From Erinaceus europaeus (taxonomy: Eukaryota; Chordata; Mammalia; Eulipotyphla; Erinaceidae), in NCBI RefSeq assembly GCF_950295315.1, contig NC_080164.1, positions 110,938,447 to 111,002,446 on the forward strand: 64,000 nucleotides of DNA, read 5' to 3'. Positions 1 to 11,490 of the stretch are shown piece by piece. Position numbers and translations under genes: made by a program. A model generated the notes under the pieces. That model was given only the letters and a program-made list of their open reading frames with translations. It did not search any database and had not been told where the DNA came from. Position 1 is the first letter of the stretch, and each line of letters begins with the position of its first letter.

Positions 1-3000
1 TGGATCTCCTCTGTGGTGAATGTTTTGTTCATTTCCTCTGCCCATTTTTGGCTGGGGTCATTTGCTTTTTTGGTGCTAAGTTTGCTGAGCTCTTTATATA
101 TTTTGGTGATTATTTTCTTGTCTGATGTCTGGCATGAGAAGATCTTCTCCCATTCTGTGAGGGGTCTCTCTGTTTGTTTAATAGTTCTTTGGATGTGCAG
201 AAGCTTTTCAATTTGATGTAGTCCCATTGGTTTGTTACTGCTTTATCTTCCTTGCAATTGGGTTTGATTCATCAAAGATGTCCTTGAGGTGTATGTGGGA
301 AAGTGTTTTACCAATGTTTTCCTCTAAGTATTTGATTGTTTCTGGTCTGACATCTAGGTCTTTGATCCATTTGGAGTTGATTTTTGTTTCTGGTGAGATA
401 AAGTGGTTCAATTTCATTCTTCTGCATGTTTCAACCCAGTTTTCCCAGCACCATTTATTAAAGAGAGCCTCCTTTTTCCATTTAATCCTTTGGACCCCCT
501 TATCAAAGATTAGATGCCCATAGGTGTTGGGATTTACTTCTATGGCTTTCAATTCTGTTCCACTGGTCTGTATGCCTATTTTTGTTCCAGTACCATGCTG
601 TTTTGATGATGATGGCTTTATAATATAGTTTAAGGTCTGGGAGTGTGATGCCTCCATTTCTGTTTATTTTCCTTAAGATGGTTTGGGCAATTCTAGGTGT
701 TTTCAGGTTCCAGATAAATGATTGTAGTGTTTGTTCTATTCTCTTAAAGAAGCCTGGTGGAACTTTGATGGGTATTGCATTAAATTTGTATATGGCTCTG
801 GGGAGAATATTCATTTTGATGATATTTATTCTTCCAATCCATGAGCATGGGATATCTTTCCATTTCTTGGTATCAGTTTCTATCTCCTTGAGTAGCGACT
901 CATAGTTTTTAGCATACAAGTCTTTCACTTCTTTGGTCAACTTTATTCCTAGGTATTTGATTGATTTTGCTGAAACAGTAAATGGGAGTGATTTCTGGAT
1001 GTCTTCTTCTTCAGATTTAGTGTTTGCATAAAGAAATGCCACTGATTTTTGTACATTGATTTTGTAGCCTGATACCTTGCTATATTGCCTAACAACTTCC
1101 AGTAATTTTCTACTGGATTCTTTAGGTCTTTCTATGTATACTATCATATCATCTGCAAATAGTGAGAGCCTGACTTCTTCCCTTCCAATCTGTATCCCTT
1201 TGATTTCTTTCTCTTGCCTGATTGCTATGGCAAGAACTTCCAATACTATGTTCAAGAGTAACGGTGACAGTGGACAGCCCTGTCTAGTCCCCGATCTGAG
1301 GGGGAATGCTTTCAGCTTCTCTCCATTGAGTATGATGTTGGCTGTAGGTTTGCTATATATAGACTCCACTATCTTGAGGAATTTCCCATCTATTCCCATT
1401 TTCTGTAGAGTTTTGAGGATGAATGGGTGTTGGATTTTGTCAAAGGCTTTCTCTGCATCTATTGAGATAATCATGTGGTTTTTGGCTTTGCTTTTATTGA
1501 TGTGATGAATACCATTGATTGATTACGGATGTTGAACCAGCCTTGCATTCCTGGGATGAATCCCACTTGGTCATGATGAACAATCTTTTTGATTTGTTGC
1601 TGTATCCGGTTGGCCAAGATCTTGTTTAATATTTTGGCATCTATGTTCATCAGAGATATTGGTCTGTAGTTTTCCTTTTTTGTTCTGTCCCTATCAGCTT
1701 TTGGTATCAGGGTGATGTTGGCTTCATAAAAGGTGGAAGTGAGTATTCCTGTTTCTTCAATCTTATGGAATAGCTTAAGAAGTATGGGTATTAACTGTTT
1801 CCTGAAAGTTTTGTAGAATTCATTTGTGAAGCCGTCTGGTCCAGGACTTTTGTTGTTGGGGAGATTCTTAATAACGGTTTCAATTTCTTTGTCTGTGATT
1901 GGTGCATTTAGATTTTGTAGTTCTTCTTGGTTCAGTTTTGGAAGGGCATAGGTTTCTAGGAATTGTTCCATTTCTTCCAGATTCTCTAGTTTGGTGGCAT
2001 ATAGTTCTTTATAGAAGTTTCGCAGAATTCTCTGGATTTCTGTGGTGTCAGTTGTGATATCTCCTGTATCGTTTACAATTCTATTAATTTGATTCTTCTC
2101 TCTTTTTTGTTTGGTGAGTCTGGCTAGGGGTTTGTCAATTTTGTTTAATCTTTCAAAGAACCAACATTTGGCTTCATTGATCATTTGTGTGGTTCTTTTA
2201 TTTTCGATGTTGTTTATTTCTGCTCTAACTTTAGTGATTTCTGTCCTTCTGGTTGCTTTAGGGTTCCTTTGTTCCTCTTCCTCTAAGTCCTTGAGGTGTG
2301 TAGTAAGGTCGTTCATTTGGGCTTCTTCTTGGTGTTTAATATGTGATTGTATGGCTATAAGTTTCCCTCTCAGTACTGCTTTCGCTGTGTCCCAAATATT
2401 TTGATAGGTTGTGTCTTCATTTTCATTAGTTTCCAGGAACATTTGAATTTCCTGTTTGAGTGAGTCTCTGACCCAGTGGTTCTTAAGGAGCATGTTGTTT
2501 AGTTTCCAAATTCTATGTCTTTTAATAATTTTCCGTTTGTTGTTAAAAGTTAGTTTTACTCCACTGATGTCTGAGAAGATACTTGGGATGATTTCAATGC
2601 TCTTGAATTTATTGATGCTGTCTTTGTGGCCTAACATGTGGTCTATCCTTGAGTATGTGTTGTGTGGATTTGAAAAGAAGGTGTATTCCAGTTTTTTGGG
2701 GTGGAGGAGTCTGAAAATGTCCAAGAGGTCTAGTCTGTCAATCTCTTCATTCAATTATCTTGTATCTTTATTGGTTCTCTGCTTTGTTGATCTGTCTAAG
2801 TTTGAGAGTGGGGTATTGAAGTCTCCCACTATTATTGTATTACTATTGATGTATTTTTGAAATTCTTTCAATAGGTGTTTAATGTATTTAGATGGTCCCT
2901 CGTTGGGTGCATAGATGTTAATAATTGTTAAGTCTTCTTGGCTGATTGATCCTCTAATCATTATGTAATGTCCTTGCCTATCTTTTATTACTTTATTTAA

Positions 3001-3252
3001 TTTAAAATCTATCGTGTCTGAGATGAGAATGGCCGTTCCTGCCCTTTTTTGTGGACCGTTAGCCTGTATGATAGTTTTCCATCCTTTCACTTTAAGTCTG
3101 TGTTTATCTTGTTGTGACAGATGGGATTCTTGCAAGCAGCATATGGTTGGGTTATGTTTTCTGATCCATCCCCCCACCCTGTGCCATTTGATGGGTGAGT
3201 TTAAGCCATTGACATTTATTGATATTATGGATTTAATGTATTGTAGTGCCAT
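1..3252 (-). pseudogene. L1-A ORF2 (endonuclease-reverse transcriptase), broken and partial
   Basis: ORF2p nicks target DNA and reverse-transcribes L1 RNA. The start is the ATG at 3252-3250, which aligns with L1-B and L1-C. The endonuclease domain comes first: a Glu in the CLQES motif, then YAPN and the GDFNTPLS loop are visible. The reverse transcriptase follows, with the FADD active-site motif intact. I see four breaks. A GAA-to-TAA nonsense change lies at 2755-2757. A one-base deletion lies near 1523. A frame change near 545 returns to the original frame. A further indel near 240 truncates the frame. The endonuclease SDH motif, whose His is catalytic in L1, reads SDI here (about 2567-2575). 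The C-terminal cysteine-rich region is outside the window. Function is therefore lost, although the frame is largely preserved. Confidence 0.95.
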
Positions 3253-3312
3253 TGTTCTAAAAAACAATTTGTTTACTCTGATATATTACAAGTATTATAG
3301 TGATGTTCTTGT

Positions 3313-4227
3313 TTATAAGAGGTCTTTTAGTACCTCTTTCAGGGCCGGCTTGGTGATAGTTGCCTCCTTTAACTGTTGTTTGTCTAAGAAGGTTTTGATC
3401 CCTCCATCTAGCTTGAATGAAAGTCTAGCAGGATATATTATCCTTGGTTGAAACCCTTTTTCATTCATGGCTCAATAGATATCTTGCCACTCCCTTCTGG
3501 CTTTTAGAGTTTGAGTTGAGAAATCTGCAGAAAGTCTTATGGGTTTTCCCCTGTATGTGACTTTTTGTTTCTCTCTTGCAGCCTTTAGGATCCTTTCTTT
3601 ATCCTTACTTCTTCTCATTGTGACTATGATGTGTCTTGGTGTTTTCAGGTCTGGGTTGATTCTGTTTGGTACTCTCTGGGCCTCTTGCACCTTGATATCC
3701 TTTCTGTTATTCAGGTCTGGGAAATTTTCTTGTATTATTTCCTCTAGAATGTTTGCTTCCCCTTCCTCTCTTTCTTCCTCTGGCATGCCAATTATACGAA
3801 TATTACTTCTTTTGAAATCATCCCATATGTCTCTGTTGTTGTTTTCAGTGTCTCTCAATCTCTTTTTAAGCTCTTTCACCTCTTTCTTCATTTTCTCTAA
3901 CTCATCCTCTGTCTGACTAATTCTGTTTTCTGCTTCTGTTAGTCTGCTTTCCCTTGCCTCAGCTTCTTTCTTCATTACAGCTATTTCAGCTTTCAGTTCT
4001 CTAATTGTCTCAAGATAATCAGTATTTTCCTTAGGGGTCTCAACTGTTGTTTCCCTAATACTGCCATTCCTTTCCTCCAATGTTGTTTTCATTTCTGTGA
4101 TTAATAAGTTTATTATTGCTTGCATACTTTTCTCATCTATGGTTACTTCTGACTGATTTGTGGTTTCTTCTGGGCTCTTGTCTTCATTCATTGGGGGAGC
4201 AGTTTTATTTGTTTTTAATCTACCCAT
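3313..4227 (-). pseudogene. L1-A ORF1 (RNA-binding chaperone), single premature stop
   Basis: ORF1p coats L1 RNA as a trimer. The frame starts at ATG 4227-4225 and would end at the TAA at 3313-3315, giving about 304 residues against 338 for human ORF1p. After about 50 polar residues there is a long heptad-rich coiled coil (dense in E/K/R and L). An RNA-recognition-like segment with the FKRSNIRIIGMPEEE motif follows, then a C-terminal domain containing NPDLKTPRHIIV. The frame is open from 4227 to 3472. There a CGA arginine codon, still present in L1-B, has become TGA, a typical CpG decay event. The remaining C-terminal codons stay open to the natural stop, so one substitution accounts for the whole loss. 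Confidence 0.93.
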
Positions 4228-5072
4228 TTTTTTTATTTATGTGTTTCTCTCTTTTTTTTTTTTTTAATGCTCTGTTGTTCCTCAGTTGTTGTGTTTTGAG
4301 CACAAGTAACACTGTACTAAATACCTTTATGACAATTGCACTCACCAACCTCCGGAATTACAGTAGCAACTGAAGTAAGTATTGAAGGAGTTTAATCGTT
4401 ACCAGTTAGCCAAAAAATTTCTCCAGTCCATGAAAAAATAGTAACCAAATCCCAGTGAAGAAAGAGAAAAGAAAGAGAGGATAGCAAGAATAGACAGTTA
4501 TGCAAATCTACTATCCAGTGTATATTCTAGGGGTAACAAGAGTGTAAAGGGAACTAGAGCAGAGATACACACATAGAGAGTCCACTCTGGGTCAGATTTC
4601 TTCCCCAAAGTAATTCACAAATTCAGAAAGGCAAAGAAGAAAGAAGGGTATGACAAGATAAAAAAAAAATAAAAAAAAGAGATAGAGAGAGATAAGAGAG
4701 AGAAAAGGGAGAAGATAAGAAGAAGGGTTGTAATTAAAGAGCAGTGCGAGGAACTTCCCAAATGTGTATCAGTGAGTTTAAAAAAAAAAAAAAAAAAAAC
4801 CCTGTTTGTTGGTATGGGGTATCCTGCTAGTAGCTGGTCCCAGGCACTGCTTATGGGGGGGGGGGGGGGCGGCAGGAAGGATGTATGCTTGAAAATTAAA
4901 AGGAAGAAAAAAGAATTTTTTCCCCCCTATTCTAATTCTTAACCCAAATTAAGTTATAGTCACATCCTTGGTATGACCGCTATGGCCCCTTATTGGCTGG
5001 CCTGCTAAAGGCAGAAAATACTATTGTTTACACGAGATGTGTCCGGAGCTCCAAGGCTAGCCGCTTCTCAGT

Positions 5073-5082
5073 CCGCCATCTT
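5073..5082 (-). promoter_or_regulatory. YY1-like motif at the start of an L1-A 5' UTR unit
   Basis: The minus strand reads AAGATGGCGG, the consensus core for YY1. In human L1 a YY1 site lies at about +13 to +21 and sets the transcription start. Here the motif sits at the 5' edge of the repeat unit in the matching orientation. Function is inferred. Confidence 0.6.
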
Positions 5083-5523
5083 CCGGGAAACCCCTCCCTC
5101 CAGACTTTTTTAAAGGATTTCTCAAAAATGAAAACTAGCTCCAAATCCTTTGATCCAATGAGAGCTATACTCAAGAAGTCTTTGGATCTGCTCTCAGGGC
5201 CGCGGTGGACCCTGCAGACTCCCAAGAGAAAGCCCCCGAACTAAAGTGCTCTCTCCGGTTCCTCTGCCCGCCGCGCTCTGCAACTGGCGGAGGAGCCGCC
5301 TTCCTGGGCGGGCGGAGGACAATGCCCGGCGCACTCGCCTTGCCCGGCGCCCTGGGAATTCTGGAGCCCCGCTAGTCCATGTCACCTTTACTCTAATTCT
5401 TAACCCAAATTAAATTGTACTCACTTTTTGGTGTCATCCCTTATTAACTGGCCTGCTAAAGGCAGAAAATCCTACCGTTGCCGACGATGCGGTCAGAGCG
5501 CTCGCTGTCAGCGACTTCTCAGT

Positions 5524-5533
5524 CCGCCATCTT
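5524..5533 (-). promoter_or_regulatory. Second YY1-like motif in the L1-A 5' UTR
   Basis: This is an identical AAGATGGCGG core on the minus strand at the start of the second repeat unit, 451 bp upstream of the first. The flanking bases (GACTGAGAAG) are also identical. This supports duplication of a whole promoter unit rather than chance. Confidence 0.6.
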
Positions 5534-5639
5534 CCTCTCCTTCCGAAATGCTTTTTCTTTGGTCTATTTTCTAACCCAAATTAAGCTATAGTCACCTGCT
5601 TGGTGTCACGCTTAGAATATCTTGTTCACCTTGGCTTCA

Positions 5640-5765
5640 CCCCTCTAATTTATCTATTTTCATGAGAGTCTATGTGGCAGAGGTGGGAGAAGGGAAATCA
5701 GAGCATCACTCTGACACCTGTCAGTTAGGAGATTTAACCCATGATGTCTGAGGCCTCAGATATAA
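5640..5765 (-). repeat. Degenerate tRNA-derived SINE (type C), minus strand
   Basis: The segment contains the diverged block 'agagcatcactctgacacct', which is characteristic of the same SINE seen better preserved at 21416-21572 and 55837-55981. The tRNA-like head is decayed. It sits between the end of L1-A and an unrelated L1 tail. Confidence 0.5.
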
Positions 5766-5773
5766 AAATTTAG

Positions 5774-6230
5774 AGTATGTGTCCTGGAGCTCTGATTCCC
5801 CAGATCCCCACCCTATTAGGGAAAGAGAGAGGCAGGCTGGGAGTATGAATCGACCTGTCAAAGCCCATATTCAGCAGGGAAGCGATTACCGAAGCCAGAC
5901 CTCCCACTTTCTGCACCCCATAATGGCCTTGGGTCCATACTCCCAGAGGGTTAATGGATATGAAACTATCATGGGAGGGTATGGGATATGGAGTTCTGGT
6001 GGTGGGAATTGTGTGGAGTTGTGCCTCTCTTATACTATGCTTTTATCAGAGCTTCCTTTTTTTTTATCACCTTATAGAGTAATTAATGTTTTATATTCAA
6101 CAGTAAATGCAATAGTTTGTACATGCATAACATTTCTGTTTTCCATATTACAATACAACCCCCACTAGGTCCTCTGTCCAATGTTTCCTTTTTATAAATA
6201 AACAAAAAAACAGAAAATTGAAAAAAATAA
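5774..6230 (+). mobile_element. L1 3'-UTR tail, plus strand, with a short internal insertion
   Basis: The sequence from 'gtgtcctggagctctg' to 'tttttataaataaac' matches the last 400 bp or so of the L1-B 3' UTR in direct orientation, so this is a 5'-truncated L1. At about 6068-6170 it is interrupted by a segment that is the reverse complement of part of the unclassified repeat at 44210-44515. The L1 end then resumes and finishes in an A-rich tail. There is no coding potential. Confidence 0.8.
6068..6170 (-). repeat. Fragment of an unclassified repeat also present at 44210-44515
   Basis: The shared block includes 'caatagtttgtacatgcata' and its neighbours, in the orientation opposite to 44386-44510. 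It interrupts the L1 3' end at 5774-6230, so it is younger than that L1 tail. I cannot name the family. Confidence 0.55.
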
Positions 6231-6240
6231 AGAATGTAAA

Positions 6241-6884
6241 TTTAAAAAAAAAGAGTACTACCACTACTCATTTTCTTAGGCTTTTCAATTATTTGTCTTC
6301 CTTTTCCATTATATTGAAGAGGGGTTAGTACTTTACAGTACAGTTGTTGACGTATGGGTACAATTTCTCAGCTCTCCATTAGCGGTGTCTGCAAAACTTT
6401 CTCACCCATCAACTTAGGTCCTTTTCTACTATCATGCACCAGGACATTGCATATAAACTAATTTCTCAGATTAACTTAGGAAACAAGAATTACTTGTTGA
6501 AATTTAATTAATTTTGATGATAACATGATTGTATCCCATAAAATTTAGGAGATGAAAAGAAAACTACAAGGAGATGTATTATTTCAATATTTGAGCAAGA
6601 TCTCGATACAATAAGAAATCTAGGGAGAACTTTGAAGAGTGATAAATATAGATAAAAAAAGTGAAAGATTTATTACTTGTGTTTCTTTGACCTTTAACAA
6701 GGGAAAACACAATGAACAGTATTTAGAGAAGAGGGATTATTTAGAGAAATAAGAGAGTATTGAGATACAGAAAGATGCCAACTAGCTAGTCCATGTGACT
6801 GGAATGAGAGTAAAGTCAGGATTTATATTTAGGTTGCTAAAGGTATAAATATGAGCAATAATACCCTCATACAAATAAATACCA
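6241..6884. other. Unassigned AT-rich DNA
   Basis: I see no gene, repeat head or conserved frame here. The stretch is AT-rich and non-repetitive by eye. Confidence 0.5.
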
Positions 6885-6885
6885 G

Positions 6886-7082
6886 ATAGTGGCACACTTG
6901 GTATACTGCACAAAATACCATGAACAATGACCAAGGTTCGAACCCCTTGTCCCCACCTACTGTAGTAGGGCCTCAATGGCAGTGAAGCAGTGCTGGATCC
7001 ATCTCTCACTCTCTCCCACTTTATCTCCCCTTTCCTTCTCAATTTCTCTATGTCTCCATCAAAAAGAAAAAAGAAATAAAAA
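6886..7082 (+). repeat. tRNA-derived SINE (type B)
   Basis: The segment has a tRNA-like head with a recognisable box B ('aaggttcgaacccc'), then a 'ccccacct...gtgaagcag' body, a CT-rich stretch and an A-rich tail. The same order is seen in the better-preserved copies at 42672 and 54035. Its head has small internal rearrangements. Confidence 0.75.
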
Positions 7083-7314
7083 TGTCTGCCAGGAGTGATG
7101 ACTAAGCCCCAGAGAGAATCCTGGTGGTAATAATTTGCAAGTATAGATAAATATATATATATATATGACTATCATTATGATAGTTGCTGTACTAAAACAT
7201 TTAGAAAATATTTTAGAAATATAACTAGTTGTTATCTTGTTATTTTACCTCTTTACATTCTAATTACAGTTAATCAATAAAACTAATGAAAGTTAACCAA
7301 TAGAAATTTTCTCA

Positions 7315-7596
7315 TGGGAGTCAGGCAGTAGCGCAGCAGGTCAAGCGAATATGGTACAAAGCACAAGGACCAGTGTAAGGATCCCAGTTTGAACCCCTGG
7401 CTCCCCACCTGCAGAGGAGTTGCTTCACAGGCAGTGAAGAAGGTCTGCAGGTATTTATCTTTCTCTCCCCCTCTCTGTCTTCCCCTCCTCTCTCCATTTT
7501 TCTCTGTTCTATCCAACAACAAAGACAGACAACAATAATAACTACAACAATAAAACAAGGGCAACAAAAAGGGAATAAATAAATAAATATTTAAAA
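7315..7596 (+). repeat. tRNA-derived SINE (type A), full length with TSD
   Basis: The copy begins 'gggagtcaggcagtagcgca', has a box B-like block, the 'cacctgcag...gcttcacagg' body, a CT-rich segment, an 'aacaataataactacaaca' region and an AATAAATAAAT tail. It is flanked by 13-bp direct repeats at 7302-7314 and 7597-7609 that differ at one base. This marks L1-mediated insertion. It was transcribed by Pol III from an internal promoter, if at all. Confidence 0.9.
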
Positions 7597-7609
7597 AGAA
7601 ATTTTTTCA

Positions 7610-8289
7610 TTATTTATGAAGTCTTTGGAAGTTCTAATAAATACATCCTTGAGTAAGAATATTCTTTTTAACACTTTACTGTAGATTCTATGAGACATTT
7701 TACTTTAGAGACAAATTGAAGTGTTTAAAAGACACATTATTTAATGAGATAAAAATGCCTTTTTTCATTTAAGCTACTGCACATTTTTTGAAAAAAATAT
7801 TTGTAGCAACATGAGAATCAGTTTCACATGTACTATATCTGTACTTACATTTTTAACTAATAATGCCCTTTTCACTGCTCATATTAATGAAGCTTTTCCT
7901 GAAAATTCTTAGATATAGTTTTAGATATTCTTTGGCTTCTCTTGATCCTCACCACCTCTCCTTTTATTTGCTCTAAGTTTAAAGTGAATCGTGGTAGGTC
8001 AATTTCATAGAAGGGAATACAGATGCATTGCACTGTCATCAGGATAGTCCTCTGAGACCTATTGAAAGAAATAATTAAGAAATAAATACCAGGTCAAAAT
8101 TATAACTGAAATTTCAATGGCAAGCACACTATAACAGGTTATTTATTTATTTATTATCATTCTTAGCTGAGAAATTAAAAAAGAAAAATAGCATGAGAGT
8201 CAACGACAGAGGAAATAAGCCTAAGGATTCAATTTGTGATAAAAGAAAGTTAAGTAATAAGGTTTCTAAACTGTATATAAAAAGAGAAA
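7610..8289. other. Unassigned AT-rich DNA
   Basis: No gene or clear repeat is seen. A short ATTT run lies near 8145. No frame longer than background is present. Confidence 0.5.
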
Positions 8290-9720
8290 CTGGAGGTTAA
8301 AAGATTGTAGGTATGCCAGAAAGTGAGCCCCATCCTAGAGGTTCCAGACCTGGGAGAAATATGGGCTTTATAGAGAAAGGGGAAGATTCCTGCTGCTTAA
8401 ATGTTTAAGAAGACAGCAGATAGTTATAGATATAACCAAATTATTTAGCTATTGGGTTCAATTTGAAAATCCTTTGTTAGGATTTTCTGTGTCATATAAG
8501 ACCTCACCATAATTTTTTTAATTTATTGTTTTATTTTACATACTTCAGAGGTACCTCATCATAATTTATGTCCTTTTATGCTATTTATACTACTTACATA
8601 TAGCTGCATCTTATAAAGTAACACCACCAGTTGTTTCTGTTCTTCCTGGTCTAAGCTTTTATAAGGTTTAATATTTCAAAGAACATGTCATTATTAGAAA
8701 TATAGTAACAATTTCAGCCTTAAAGTTCAATCTGATTATAAATTTGGAGTCTTAAGTGCTTAGATTGAAGGGATATATACTCAGAGCTATGGTCTATGCA
8801 TCAAAAGTTTGAAACATCCGATCCATTTTTCCTTTCTCATATTAATTAAATGGTGATTTGTGTGAGACTATAAGTTAAAAGGAGTGTATATTAACATCAT
8901 TACTACCACCAAAGATCTGTACCCCCCCACACACACCCAATCTAGTGAAACTGAACATCTACTCTCACACTCCACCCAGAAATTTATACTTTGGTGCCCA
9001 CTCCAATCTCAGTAAGATTCTGCTTTGAGTTTCCCTTTCTGTTCTTCTTCCTCAACTTCTGTTTATGAGCGGCATCATCCCATACTCATCTTTGTCTTTC
9101 TGACTTACCTAACAACCCATCCAAGATGAGTCAGAGAAGGTGAGTTCATGGTTCTTAACAGCTGCATAGTATTCCATTGTGTAAATATACCACAGCTTTC
9201 TCTGCCACTCATCTGTTGTTGGGCACCTTGTAATAGACCTACTATCTTTATCTAAAACAGAGACCCCAAATCTTCATCTGCAATATTCTTACCTTTAGGT
9301 TCATGATTAGTCAAAAATTTGCTCTGCTTTATATCTTAACTCTTTTTCAGCCACTAGGTTCCAGATGCTACCATGATGCCAAACAGATTTCCCTGGAGAG
9401 ACAACCCCACCATGTGTCTGGAGCCCCACCCCCTCAATCACTGCCCCACTAGGAAAAGAGAGAGACAGGCTGGGAGTATGGCTCGACCTCCCAATGCCCA
9501 TGTTCAGAGGGAAATTATAGAAGCCAGACCATCCACCTTCTGCACCTCATAATGACACTGAGTTCATACTTCCAGAGAGATAAAGAATAGGGAAGCTATC
9601 AAGGCATGGTATGAGATACAGAGTTCTGGGGGTAGGAATTGTGTGGAAATGTACCCCTCTTATGCTATAGTCTTGTCAATATTTCCATTTTATATTTTTT
9701 ATAAAATAGACTAAAGGTAT
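8290..9720 (+). mobile_element. L1 insertion with inverted 5' part (twin-primed)
   Basis: 8290-9225 is minus-strand L1 sequence: the end of ORF2 plus the first part of the 3' UTR, compared with 22450-23180 of L1-B. 9240-9720 is plus-strand sequence from the distal 3' UTR ending in an A-rich tail. Together they form one 5'-truncated L1 whose 5' portion is inverted. Some 3'-UTR sequence is missing at the junction. About 45 bp of T-rich sequence near 8510-8555 is inserted or diverged. No coding capacity remains. Confidence 0.75.
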
Positions 9721-9767
9721 TTGGAGAATATACCAGATTTATTCTCAAAAAACCAGGTACATGTGCA

Positions 9768-9770
<3 letters not shown>

Positions 9771-9814
<44 letters not shown>

Positions 9815-9845
9815 TCTCTGTTTGTCTATCTTCTCTCTCTCTCCC
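9771..9845. repeat. (TC)n microsatellite
   Basis: There are about 20 perfect TC units followed by imperfect CT-rich sequence. Open frames here are low-complexity artefacts. Confidence 0.95.
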
Positions 9846-11317
9846 TACTTCTCCCTTTCCCTCTCTCCCACACGGACATATAAAAGCATTATTTCTTCCA
9901 AACACATTTAAACTACAACAGCCGAAATGATTGTATAACTGCATGCGTTCATGGCACTTAAGACACTTTTCCTGATGCCATTCAATTTCTGTGATTTTTA
10001 TCATCTCTATACAAAAACAGTAGAGCTGTTCAAATAGTCCCTGTTTCACTTTCAACATGATAAGCAAAGTAACTCTGAATGATTAATGGTTAATATTGCA
10101 GAACGGAAGTAATGGCATTGAAAGTGTGGAGCTATTATGCTGATTTATTGTCCTGATCAAAATTTTCTTGGACTTATATCTAAGGGAGCAGATTAATAAA
10201 AAATAAGGCTAATAATATACTTGGATTTAGACTTTCATAAATCTTTCCTCTGAATAGCACTAGGAATTTCCAGGAGATAACTAAATGGTAGACAGGGCTC
10301 CAAAGATAATCAGGGATTAGACATCTAATTACTGAGTAGCGTGCAAGTTTCTGTGTTGAGTTGGGTTTTTGGAAAAGGATTTGATATGCAGTGGTTACGG
10401 TTATGTTAAAAAAAAAAATACAAAGATCAGTTAGGGGGCATCTTCTTTGTCATATACATGGCCCAAGTTCAAGACCTGTTCCTACCACTCTGGGGGAAGC
10501 TCCAGTAATGTGATGACTTTTTCAGTCTTTCCCTTTCTATATGAAAGTATAGGCCTAAAATAATAAAGCGTAGGCAGTGGCAGAAGAGAAAAGTAAAAGA
10601 AGAGTAAAATAGACAAAAAAACTTTCACAAGCTACCAACTAAATGGAATAAGTTTATATCTTTTAAGGCTTTCCTTCAAATGTGAATTATCTGTAACTCT
10701 AGTTGACCTTTAATTTGAAATTGATTGCTAGTTGAACATGAAAACCCTGACCTGATGTTTGAGTCTACTGACAAAACATCTTTTATGACAACCAGTCAAC
10801 CTTATATATTTGTCAAAGGGGAAAAACAATGGCCAGATCTGTGTTTTTCCTGCTTGGTGGACAATGCAATTAACATTTTCAATATTACTTTCATTCCCCT
10901 TAAAAGTTGGGTGCTACACCAAGTTGTGCCAATTCAGGTAGACAAGACTTTAATCTTATTATGAAAGAAGAGCTTTCTTGTTTATACTCTTTACTCTGGA
11001 AATGGTACTAGCTTTCTGCTTCACAGAACTGGGGACAATGACAAAAAGAGCAGTCACTTGTATAGGTAGTTCTTTTATTTATTTATTAAATAGAGTTATA
11101 GAGAAATCAAGAGGGAAGGAGGGGATAGAGAGGGAGCACCTTACCTATAGCTCTTGATGTCTGTATTTGAACTCACTCAGCTTCTAAGGAAGGAGAATTG
11201 CTAATTACCTTATGAATCTTATCTGACTGGATTTAATACTAGTGGAAATCATTATTACCTTTAATAGGTGGAACACCTTCTATAACATTCCACCATAAAT
11301 TACTTTTCACTGAAGGG
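9846..11317. other. Mostly unassigned DNA with one degenerate SINE
   Basis: Most of this stretch is non-repetitive and AT-rich. A diverged SINE-like segment lies at about 10433-10575 ('ggggcatcttctttgtcata', then a decayed box B and CT-rich tail). A 79-codon frame at 10725-10964 shows no motif I recognise and is within chance expectation. Confidence 0.45.
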
Positions 11318-11490
11318 CTAAATGGTGGAGGACTTGGTTGAATGTACATGTTACAAAGTGCAAGGACCCTGGTTCAAGCCCCTGGTGCCCAACCTCGTGC
11401 AGGACGAAAGTTTCACTAGTGGTGAAGCAGCGCTGCAGATGTCTCTCTGTTTCTCTCCATTTCTATCTCTCTCTTTTTTTTAAATGTGGC
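11318..11490 (+). repeat. tRNA-derived SINE (type B)
   Basis: The tRNA-like head includes the box B 'ggttcaagcccc'. The 'tttcactagtggtgaagcag' body and CT-rich 3' part match other type B copies. The A-rich tail is short. Confidence 0.8.

Larger units (their letters stand above)
1..5616 (-). mobile_element. L1-A: LINE-1 copy, 3' end beyond the window
   Basis: This is a near-complete L1 on the minus strand. Reading right to left it has a 5' UTR with repeated units, ORF1, a short inter-ORF spacer (3253-3312) and ORF2. ORF2 runs off the left edge of the window; by comparison with L1-B, about 0.5 kb of ORF2 and the whole 3' UTR lie outside. The reading frames align along their length with those of L1-B and L1-C. 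Both ORFs are broken by only a few isolated changes, so this is the least decayed of the three long L1 copies, but it is not functional as read. The 5' boundary lies inside a partial promoter-like repeat near 5616, and no TSD could be identified because the other end is missing. Confidence 0.95.
4228..5616 (-). promoter_or_regulatory. L1-A 5' UTR with repeated promoter-like units
   Basis: The 5' UTR drives L1 transcription. The ORF-proximal part (4228-4860) is A- and G-rich, with poly-A and poly-G runs. The distal part contains a unit of about 165 bp that begins, on the minus strand, with AAGATGGCGGACTGAGAAG and ends in a conserved block containing TTAATTTGGGTTAGAA. Two full units lie at about 4928-5092 and 5393-5537, and a third partial unit at about 5558-5616. 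Between the first two is a CpG-rich 300-bp segment (5093-5392). The arrangement resembles the tandem monomers of mouse L1 promoters, but the sequence is unrelated as far as I can tell. Promoter activity is inferred from position. Confidence 0.8.

Noticed and set aside
10725..10964. 79-codon frame in unassigned DNA
   Set aside because: There is no motif, no splice-site context that I could support, and the length is within chance for this region.
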